Positions 5,597 to 11,854 of a stretch of 12,529 nt of DNA are shown piece by piece. The DNA is from a bacterium (lineage in GTDB: Bacteria; Ratteibacteria; UBA8468; B48-G9; JAFGKM01): positions 1 through 12,529 of the forward strand of contig JAKPNC010000116.1 of NCBI GenBank assembly GCA_029548585.1, given 5' to 3'. Made by a program: the position numbers and the translations under genes. Position 1 is the first letter of the stretch. Every line of letters starts with the position of its first letter. The notes under the pieces are model-generated. The model was not told the DNA's origin and made no database searches. It worked only from the letters and a program-made list of their open reading frames with translations.

Positions 5597-7344
5597 AAAT
5601 CACAAGACACGGATGCGATGTTCTTATTGTGGGAGGGGGAGCCGCGGGACTCAAGGCGGCTGTCACCCTGCTTGAGGGTAATTTGAAGATCAGGCTTGCC
5701 CTTGTTGTCAAAGGAAAGCTTGGCAGGTGCGGTACAACGGCAAACGCTGTGTCCGACAGGATGGCGTTTCATGCCACGATGCCTTACACTCCGCCCGGCG
5801 GCAGGGACAACTGGATGATGCACGCCCGGGATATTTTCGAGATCGGCAGGCGGGTAAGCGACCGTCCCCAGGCCGGGATCCTGGCGAAAAAATCAAGGGA
5901 AGTTACGGAGTATCTCTGTTCCATAGGGGTGCCCTTCGCCAGGGACGGAGAAGGCCGCGTTTCCCAGTTCCTGACAGACGGATCTCTCTATCCGAGGGCC
6001 TGCTTCACCGGGCCCTATACATCCTGGGATATTGAGAAATGCCTCAAAAAGAGGCTGGAAGGATTCGATTTCGACCTTTACGAGGAAATGATGCTTGCGG
6101 ATATCCTTACCGTTTCGGGCAGGAAGGTTTCAGGGGCTGTCTGCGTTGACCGTGGAGGAAATCTGCACCTGTTCGAGACCCCCTTTGTCGTTATTGCAAC
6201 AGGCGGCGCCGGAGGCATTTACCTGGACAACTGTTATCCATCGGGCATGACAGGGGACGGGTATGGAGCCGCTCTCATGTGCGGCGCCGAACTGGTAAAC
6301 ATGGAATTCATACAGTTCGGGATATGCAGCCGAAGGCTTAAGGTTGCCTGTTCGGGGAGCCTCATGAGATCGGTGCCGCGCATACTGGACAGGGATGGAA
6401 GGGAGGTTCTCAGGGGAATATACGAGAATCCCTCGGACATATTCAGGGTGGTTTTCAGAAAGGGAGCCAGCTGGCCGGTTTCCAACGAGGAAGAAAGCAG
6501 GATTCTTGACATAATTTCACACAGGGAGGGAGGCCTCTTTCTCGATTATACATCTAATCCTTCCGGATGGAACCGTTCAAACATTCCGGGGGACATGATG
6601 AAGTGGTATTCGGAAAAAGGGCTCAAGCCCGATGATGAACGCCCCTGGGAGAGGCTTAAGCTCATAAACCCTCAAATTTACCATCATTTTTACAAGGGGG
6701 GGATAGACCTTTCAAGGGAGATGGTAGACGCCTTTTCGGCGGCCCAGCATTTCCAGGGAGGAATAAAGATAGATCCATGGGGAGAAAGCAGTGTAAGGGG
6801 GCTTTTTGCATGCGGGGAATCTGCAGGAGGCCAGCACGGGGCAAACAGGCCCGGCGGCAATGCCCTTCTTGATACGCAGGTCTTCGGAGGGCGTGTGGCA
6901 TCAAGGATAGCCTCAAGGCTGAAACGGAGAACCGGTATTCCGGCTCCGGTGGATGGCCGTGGTATAGGCGAGGCGTACTCCGGCTCTTTTTCCAGGGAAG
7001 AGTTGAAAAGCATTTTGGACGATGTAAAGAAAAGCATGTCCCTGAACGTTTCCGTTTACAGGGAAGAAAAAAGCCTGGCAAGGCTCGAAGCGGAGATGAA
7101 AGCCCGTCTTGAAAGGATAAGGCCTTCATCCGACCTGCGCCTCTACCTCGAAGTCCGCAATTCCATCCTGACATCTCTTGCCGTAATAAAGGGTTGTCTC
7201 GGAAGGGATGAATCGAGAGGTCCTCATCTCATGTGGGCGGGAGAAGTCCTTATACCCTCTAAAAAAAGGTTCGACAACATTTACCTTATCCACCGGATGG
7301 AGAACGGCAGGATAGTAACCTCGGTAAGAAGGATTCAGGAATGA
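5593..7344 (+). CDS. FAD-dependent oxidoreductase of the fumarate reductase/succinate dehydrogenase flavoprotein family
   Basis: A 583-residue protein. Residues 9-21 carry the FAD-binding GGGAAGLKA motif (GxGxxG at 14-19). KLGRCGTTANAVS at about 42-54 is the usual FAD-contacting loop. A second FAD segment is VVIATGGAGGIYL, followed by the conserved GMTGDGYGAALMCGAEL. His386 in HFQGGI and the H-G-ANRPGGNAL segment at 415-424 (Arg419) correspond to the SdhA/FrdA/NadB active-site and FAD-binding regions. The helical C-terminal part ends with RDESRGPH (538-545), the family's conserved R-E-x-R-G-x-H motif. Such enzymes oxidise or reduce a C-C bond next to carboxylates, as in fumarate/succinate or aspartate oxidation. 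No iron-sulfur or membrane-anchor subunit follows, and there is no Tat signal or covalent-heme motif, so it may be a soluble enzyme with another partner. The start overlaps the dehydrogenase stop (ATGA 5593-5596) and lacks a Shine-Dalgarno sequence. Confidence 0.9.
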   Translation: MKITRHGCDVLIVGGGAAGLKAAVTLLEGNLKIRLALVVKGKLGRCGTTANAVSDRMAFHATMPYTPPGGRDNWMMHARDIFEIGRRVSDRPQAGILAKKSREVTEYLCSIGVPFARDGEGRVSQFLTDGSLYPRACFTGPYTSWDIEKCLKKRLEGFDFDLYEEMMLADILTVSGRKVSGAVCVDRGGNLHLFETPFVVIATGGAGGIYLDNCYPSGMTGDGYGAALMCGAELVNMEFIQFGICSRRLKVACSGSLMRSVPRILDRDGREVLRGIYENPSDIFRVVFRKGASWPVSNEEESRILDIISHREGGLFLDYTSNPSGWNRSNIPGDMMKWYSEKGLKPDDERPWERLKLINPQIYHHFYKGGIDLSREMVDAFSAAQHFQGGIKIDPWGESSVRGLFACGESAGGQHGANRPGGNALLDTQVFGGRVASRIASRLKRRTGIPAPVDGRGIGEAYSGSFSREELKSILDDVKKSMSLNVSVYREEKSLARLEAEMKARLERIRPSSDLRLYLEVRNSILTSLAVIKGCLGRDESRGPHLMWAGEVLIPSKKRFDNIYLIHRMENGRIVTSVRRIQE

Positions 7345-7450
7345 GAAGCCGGGCCGATGAGAAAACGTTTTAATGCGGGCCAAATCCCGGGCGTAGACAT
7401 TCAACAGGATGTAAAATGCACAACGCGGTAAACAAAAGGAGGATATGATT
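7345..7450 (+). promoter_or_regulatory. Intergenic leader of the ceramidase-like gene pair
   Basis: This is the only sizeable non-coding gap on the plus strand before 10195. It holds a 10-base perfect palindrome AAAACGTTTT at 7362-7371, a -10-like TAAAAT at 7412-7417 with no properly spaced -35 box (TAGACA at 7394-7399 is only 12 bases away), and a strong AGGAGG at 7437-7442. No convincing terminator for the upstream operon is visible, so read-through from the flavoprotein gene is possible. Promoter function here is a weak inference. Confidence 0.3.
7437..7442 (+). promoter_or_regulatory. Ribosome binding site that decides the start of the first ceramidase-like gene
   Basis: AGGAGG lies only 2 bases before the ATG at 7445 but 8 bases before the in-frame ATG at 7451. 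Normal Shine-Dalgarno spacing therefore favours 7451, giving the N-terminus MRFGIDRVSITPD. Confidence 0.75.
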
Positions 7451-8740
7451 ATGAGATTCGGAATTGACAGGGTGAGCATCACCCCCGACTGGCCGACGTA
7501 CATGGCCGGATACGGGGCAAGGAACGACCTGAGCGACGGAGTGAACGATCCGTTGACCTTTTCTTCCCTCATACTCGAGGAGAAGGGAAAGATGGTTTTC
7601 ATAGGGGCGGTTGACTTGGTCGGGATAGGCAGGGATCATTCGAAACTCATGAGGCAGAAAGTGGCAAAGATCCTCGGCATAGACTTCTCCGATGTCATGA
7701 TAAACTGCTCCCATACCCATGGCGGCATGAGGGTCAGCCAATCGGATTACATTGAGACAAACAGCATGATGCCGGTTGTAACAAAGAATAAAAAGCTCCT
7801 CGAAACAAGGATTTGCTCTTCCGCGAAAAGGGCCCTGAAAAACTTGCAGGAAGGAAGCATTTCCTACGGGGAGGGGATTACAACCGTGCCCATGAACAGG
7901 AGGCTTCTTTATAAGGGCAACGTCGAGAACAGGCCTAATCCCGAAGGGAAAACCGACAGCGCCCTGAAGGTGCTGAAGATTACAGACAAGAAAGGGAAAA
8001 TAGCAGCCGTCATTACGAGGGTATCATGCCATGCTGTCGCAACGGGCGCGAAACATCTTATCACAGCAGATTACCCGGGCGCCATGAGGCCCCTCATTGA
8101 GAAAGCCTTTCCGGGTTCTCTCGCCATATTCTGGCAGGGAGTGGGAGCCGATGCCCGTCCAAGGCAGGTGGCAAACGGAAAGGAGTGGAGGGCGATGCAG
8201 CACAAAGAACTTCCCGTGATAGGCGAATGCCTTTTCACCGAGGTCATGGAAGTTCTTACCAACAGGATGACCCCCATTGAAAAGCTTGACCTGGGTTCCG
8301 CCCTGGAGGTTGTCAACCTTCCCGTTTCAGACTCAAGCATTACGAAAAAAGACCTTGAAAAACAGCTGAAGGAAGCAAAATATGACATTACCAAGACATG
8401 CATAAGAAAGATGCTTGCCATGAAAGAGCTTCCCGTGGATTTTCCCATGACCATACAGATGATAAGGTTCAACAGGCAGTTTTCCCTTGTCGGGATAGCC
8501 GCCGAGGTGCTTTGCGGTCTCGGGGAAAAGGTCGGGAAGAAAATATCGACCGAGTTTTCAATGGTACTCGGATACACCAACGGCGCCCACATATACCTGC
8601 CGTGCAAGGACGAGCTCAGGAGGGGAGGGTATGAAACCATGTCGGTTTACGATCTTCTGCCTTCTCCCCTTTCTCCCGAGCTGGAGGATATCCTGACAGG
8701 TAAGACGGCGGAGTTTGACAAGAAACTTAACCGAAACTGA
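7451..8740 (+). CDS. Neutral/alkaline ceramidase-like hydrolase, paralogue 1
   Basis: A 429-residue protein of the neutral/alkaline non-lysosomal ceramidase N-terminal-domain family. The family opening GIDRVSITPD is followed by MAGYGARN. The zinc-site histidines of the family are present: His88-Thr-His90 in NCSHTHGG, and His194 in RVSCHAVATG followed by HLITADYPG. VPMNRR at 146-151 matches the family's NRR element. Glu352 (GIAAEVLCGLG) and Tyr394 (RGGYE) are candidates for the remaining zinc ligands. The segment where classical ceramidases have GD-x-SP with the nucleophilic serine reads ADARPR (233-238), so the serine position is Arg236. There is no signal peptide, and the length is well below the 650 or more residues of secreted ceramidases, which have an extra C-terminal Ig-like domain. 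A cytoplasmic amide or ester hydrolase on an unknown substrate is more likely than sphingolipid hydrolysis. The next gene, 23 bases downstream, is a diverged paralogue. Confidence 0.82.
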   Translation: MRFGIDRVSITPDWPTYMAGYGARNDLSDGVNDPLTFSSLILEEKGKMVFIGAVDLVGIGRDHSKLMRQKVAKILGIDFSDVMINCSHTHGGMRVSQSDYIETNSMMPVVTKNKKLLETRICSSAKRALKNLQEGSISYGEGITTVPMNRRLLYKGNVENRPNPEGKTDSALKVLKITDKKGKIAAVITRVSCHAVATGAKHLITADYPGAMRPLIEKAFPGSLAIFWQGVGADARPRQVANGKEWRAMQHKELPVIGECLFTEVMEVLTNRMTPIEKLDLGSALEVVNLPVSDSSITKKDLEKQLKEAKYDITKTCIRKMLAMKELPVDFPMTIQMIRFNRQFSLVGIAAEVLCGLGEKVGKKISTEFSMVLGYTNGAHIYLPCKDELRRGGYETMSVYDLLPSPLSPELEDILTGKTAEFDKKLNRN

Positions 8741-8753
8741 AAAAGGCTGACAC

Positions 8754-8759
8754 GGGAGG
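8754..8759 (+). promoter_or_regulatory. Ribosome binding site of the second ceramidase-like gene
   Basis: GGGAGG sits 4 bases before ATG 8764 in the 23-base gap between the paralogues. It supports this start and independent initiation within a shared transcript, unlike the ATGA-coupled genes upstream. Confidence 0.65.
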
Positions 8760-8763
8760 GAAA

Positions 8764-10194
8764 ATGGAAAAAATCCTGATCGGATGGGGGCATGCGAGCA
8801 TAACCCCGGACAGGTGCGTGAATCTTTTCGGGCATTTTTCTGAAAGGCTTACGGATAAGGTTAGGGACCCTGTAACGGCAACGGCCCTTTTCGTCGGTGA
8901 CGAAAAGGATTATGCCGTTATGGTCTCATGCGATATTTGTGCCATTTACAGCCATGCCATAGACATGTTCCGGAAAGAGATAAAGAAACAGATACCGGAA
9001 ATAGATCCTAAGAAGGTGGTATTCAATGCCACCCATACCCATGATGCTCCCGGATTGGCATCGTGGATATATCCTCCGGTTCCTGAAGGGGTCATGTCCC
9101 CGGATGAATACACCTTATTTTTCGTAGAAAGGGTAACTGAAGCCGTCAAAGAGGCATGGAAGAACCGGAAACCCGGCGGTGTGGCATGGGGTTACGGACA
9201 GGCTGTCGTGGGACATAACAGGAGGGCCTCGTACTTCAGGAATCCTTCCGGGAATAAGGGCGCATCGGGTTCTGTTGTCCATGGGACCAGTGCAATGTAC
9301 GGGACGACTGACCATCCCCTTTTCAGCCACCTGGAGGGATATGCCGATCACGGCGTAGATCTCCTCTTTACTTTCAATGAGAAAAATGAGCTTACGGGAG
9401 TGGTGGTTAATGTCGCCTGCACGTCCCAGGAAACAGAGGGATTGAGAGAAATATCGGCTGATTTCTGGCATGAGACAAGGAACGGGATAAGGGAAAAGCT
9501 TGGGAAAAATATATATGTCCTGCCGCAATGTTCGGCGGCGGGCGACCTTTCTCCTCATCTCATGATCTACAAGAAAGCCAACGAAAGGATGCTGAAGCTG
9601 AAAGGGATAGATATGAGGCACGAGATAGCCAACAGGATAACCTCAGCGGTGGAAGATGTATATCCCTTTGCAAAAAAAGATATAAGAAAGAGTCTGCCTG
9701 TTGTGCACATGGTGAAGAAACTTAAGCTTAAGCGAAGGAAAATAACAAGCGCCGAACTAAAGGTAGTGAAGAAAGAATATGAAGGCTTGATGAAGAAGAA
9801 ACCAAAGAATCATAACGAGGAGTATGTAAGATTTATTTACCTGAGAAGATGCAGGACAGTAATGGAAAAATACGATCTTCAGAGAAAGGAGCCTGAGTAT
9901 CCCACGGAGGTTCACGTGATCCGCATAGGGGATATAGCGATTGCCACCAACCAGTTTGAGCTTTACCTTGATTACGGGCTCAGGATGAAGGCCCGTAGTC
10001 CTTTCATCCAGACTTTTATAGTCCAGTTGTCCGGCGGGGGAAGCTATCTTCCCACGGAGAGAGGTGTCAAGGGGGTGGGCTACAGCGCATCTGTGTATGA
10101 TAACATAGTTGGTCCCGAAGGCGGACAGCAGCTTGTGGAGAAGACCCTGGAGATGCTCGGGCAATCATGTAAAAGCAAGACTGCCGGATCATGA
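8764..10194 (+). CDS. Neutral/alkaline ceramidase-like hydrolase, paralogue 2
   Basis: A 476-residue member of the same family as its upstream neighbour, with the same architecture but low identity. It opens with GWGHASITPD, a close match to the family start. The HTH motif is kept (His91 and His93 in NATHTHDAPG), as is an NRR element (GHNRR, 150-154). At the second zinc-histidine position the sequence reads NVACTSQE, with Thr220 in place of His; ISADFWHETR follows and could offer His236. The GD-x-SP element is kept as GDLSPH (260-265, Ser263). Candidate late ligands are Glu399 (NQFELYLDYG) and Tyr440 (GVGYSASVYD). A Lys-rich stretch at 318-350 replaces part of the middle domain. There is no signal peptide. 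It is probably co-transcribed with paralogue 1 and ends at a strong hairpin. Substrate is unknown; a metal-dependent hydrolase fold is likely, classical ceramidase activity is not. Confidence 0.8.
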   Translation: MEKILIGWGHASITPDRCVNLFGHFSERLTDKVRDPVTATALFVGDEKDYAVMVSCDICAIYSHAIDMFRKEIKKQIPEIDPKKVVFNATHTHDAPGLASWIYPPVPEGVMSPDEYTLFFVERVTEAVKEAWKNRKPGGVAWGYGQAVVGHNRRASYFRNPSGNKGASGSVVHGTSAMYGTTDHPLFSHLEGYADHGVDLLFTFNEKNELTGVVVNVACTSQETEGLREISADFWHETRNGIREKLGKNIYVLPQCSAAGDLSPHLMIYKKANERMLKLKGIDMRHEIANRITSAVEDVYPFAKKDIRKSLPVVHMVKKLKLKRRKITSAELKVVKKEYEGLMKKKPKNHNEEYVRFIYLRRCRTVMEKYDLQRKEPEYPTEVHVIRIGDIAIATNQFELYLDYGLRMKARSPFIQTFIVQLSGGGSYLPTERGVKGVGYSASVYDNIVGPEGGQQLVEKTLEMLGQSCKSKTAGS

Positions 10195-10232
10195 TCCCTG
10201 CCTGGTGTTAATAATCACGACAGGACGGTTGA

Positions 10233-10283
10233 GCCGGTAATGCGGAAAATATCCGCGTTACCGGCATCCGTTTCTTATTTTTT
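10233..10283 (+). terminator. Intrinsic terminator between convergent genes
   Basis: Arm 10233-10246 (GCCGGTAATGCGGA) pairs with 10252-10265 (TCCGCGTTACCGGC) over 14 positions with one T-G wobble, around the 5-base loop AAATA. On the plus strand it is followed by a T-rich run, 10271-10283, interrupted by C and A, which overlaps the end of the convergent amidohydrolase gene. It fits termination of the ceramidase-like pair. On the minus strand the stem has no T tract behind it, so bidirectional use is uncertain. Confidence 0.8.
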
Positions 10284-11843
10284 CACAGACAGCTCTTCCC
10301 TCACGGCTTTCCATCTCTTCTTCATATCGTCCATGTAATGCATCGGTTCGAAACCCATCTTAAGATACGTATTTATTGCGGCCAGCCGCCAGTCGTCGGT
10401 GGAAAGGTAGATGTGCCTGTATCCCGACTTTATGAGCTTTTCAACAGATTTCATGGAGATTATGTAGCCGAGTTTCTTACCCCTATGTTCAGGATCTACC
10501 GCTACCCAACCGAGGACACCTCCCTGAGGATGCAAATCTGTAGGATAGTTCTGGGCGCATGCTGTTGCCACTATCCTGTTTGTCTTCCTGTGGACGATGA
10601 AAAAGATTCCTTCCGGAAGGGCCGTCCTTAAAACGCTTTCCACGCCATTCCAATTTTCAAAACCTGCGCTCTGCATTACCTTAATGTAACTCTCTTCGTC
10701 TCCCTTCCTGTAGGTGCGAAGCATATAACCCGCCGGAAGACCCGGAACGACTGCCTTCCTGAAGTTCTTTTCGGGGAAAATCATGTGAAGCTGGAGTTTT
10801 GGCTCCTGAGCGGCCTTTTCTATAATACCTGCAGCATTGGAATAAAAAACTTTTTCAATGTCCTCTTTTCCCAGTCCTGTCTTTTGTGCGGCGTCAATGA
10901 AGGCAAGGATTTCCTCGTAAAGGAAGAAGGTGAGTTTTTTCGCCTCGCTTCCGCTCACTTCCCTCATGTTTTTGTCGCCTGAAACATCCCCGTAAAGGCC
11001 TTTCGGAACCAGGTTTACGTATATCTCGTTCTCGCATATCCTGCGCATTCTCATGCGAAGGATGGGCAGGTCGCTTCCGAAGATTATCCTGCCGGGGCCG
11101 ACCGTTTCTATAAGCTGCCTGAAAACAGTTGCGTTGGTGTTTGCGCATATGTCGAAATACATCTTTTCGGTTTTGCCCAGAACCTTGAATGCGTCCCCGA
11201 CATCGGTGGGACAATAAGCCCTTCCCACGTGCGCTATGACAAGTTTTATGTTCGGGTACTTGCTTTCTATTTCCAGCATCTGCTCAAGGTTCACGGGATC
11301 TTTCAGCCTGGCGTCCCTCGGTATGTGCAGTATAAGTATCTTGCCATGCCTGTTGAGCACGCTTAACTGGTGGTGCGGCATGAAATCAAATATGCGTATT
11401 TCTTTGGCAGGGATGCAGGATGGCGCAAATGTAAGGTAAGGTTTGGCTCCCAGGAAATTTCCTTCCTTCAGCTTCAGCGCAAATTCCTCCGCGCTCCATT
11501 CGGGGCGGCAGAGCATCAGGGAAGGGAGCTTGTATTTCTTTGCCGATCTCGCAACGTAGGCGTTCAGTTTGTCCGTGTCAAAGTCTTTTGAAGGACTGTT
11601 GAATATAAGGGGTGTGACTTTCTTGCCCGGCAGCATCAGCCTGTACGTTTCAATGAGATGCTCAACGGGATTTTCGTCAGCAACCCTCGAAGGCCACTTC
11701 ACAACCCGGTTTTTTTGTTTCTTCTTGAATTCTTTCAGCCATACGTGGGTGTGAATATCAATGATTTTATCTGGAAGAAAATCCCTTATCTTCTCTTCGT
11801 AAACCTTCCTGTCAATATCCTTTACCTCAAATAGTTTTTTCAT
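10275..11843 (-). CDS. Amidohydrolase (amidohydrolase-2 type) fused to a C-terminal GNAT acetyltransferase
   Basis: A 522-residue two-domain protein. Residues about 25-345 form a metal-dependent TIM-barrel hydrolase of the amidohydrolase-2/ACMSD type, with the expected metal and catalytic set: His31 and His33 in DIHTHVW, His173 in LILHIPR, His205 in LVIAHVGR, and Asp258 in IIFGSDLP. FYSNAAGII at 333-341 is the usual barrel ending. Residues about 372-505 form a GNAT N-acetyltransferase domain (YMLRTYRKGDEESY, then the acetyl-CoA loop VAVDPEHRGKKLG at 447-459, then YLKMGFEP). Both domains look intact, so this may be a bifunctional enzyme that hydrolyses or decarboxylates one group and acetylates an amine; substrates are unknown. 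No signal peptide is seen, so it should be cytoplasmic. AGGAGAG lies just before ATG 11843, and the upstream Ntn-hydrolase-like gene ends 11 bases away, so the two are probably one operon. Running through one continuous frame with no break, it does not look like a frameshift artefact. Confidence 0.88.
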   Translation of the reverse strand: MKKLFEVKDIDRKVYEEKIRDFLPDKIIDIHTHVWLKEFKKKQKNRVVKWPSRVADENPVEHLIETYRLMLPGKKVTPLIFNSPSKDFDTDKLNAYVARSAKKYKLPSLMLCRPEWSAEEFALKLKEGNFLGAKPYLTFAPSCIPAKEIRIFDFMPHHQLSVLNRHGKILILHIPRDARLKDPVNLEQMLEIESKYPNIKLVIAHVGRAYCPTDVGDAFKVLGKTEKMYFDICANTNATVFRQLIETVGPGRIIFGSDLPILRMRMRRICENEIYVNLVPKGLYGDVSGDKNMREVSGSEAKKLTFFLYEEILAFIDAAQKTGLGKEDIEKVFYSNAAGIIEKAAQEPKLQLHMIFPEKNFRKAVVPGLPAGYMLRTYRKGDEESYIKVMQSAGFENWNGVESVLRTALPEGIFFIVHRKTNRIVATACAQNYPTDLHPQGGVLGWVAVDPEHRGKKLGYIISMKSVEKLIKSGYRHIYLSTDDWRLAAINTYLKMGFEPMHYMDDMKKRWKAVREELSVKK

Positions 11844-11854
11844 CTTCTCTCCTG

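Noticed and set aside
6662..7174. A 170-codon open frame on the minus strand inside the flavoprotein gene
   Set aside because: The plus strand here encodes the conserved HFQGGI and GANRPGGNAL motifs. The antisense product is Leu/Pro/Arg-rich low-quality sequence.
7362..7371. AAAACGTTTT palindrome as an operator
   Set aside because: A single 10-base AT-rich palindrome with no second copy and no well-placed promoter is too weak to name as a regulator site.
7394..7417. TAGACA and TAAAAT as a promoter for the ceramidase-like pair
   Set aside because: The spacer is only 12 bases, far from the usual 16-18, so I do not call it.
8071..8640. A 189-codon open frame on the minus strand inside the first ceramidase-like gene
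   Set aside because: It is antisense to the conserved core of a clear family member, and its translation is Ser/Met-rich with no family pattern or promoter.
9115..9621. A 168-codon open frame on the minus strand inside the second ceramidase-like gene
   Set aside because: No domain, no ribosome binding site of note, and fully covered by a better-supported gene.
10195..10232. Possible small hairpin CCTGGTG...CACGACAGG before the main terminator
   Set aside because: The stem is short and bulged, and the adjacent 14-pair hairpin explains termination better.
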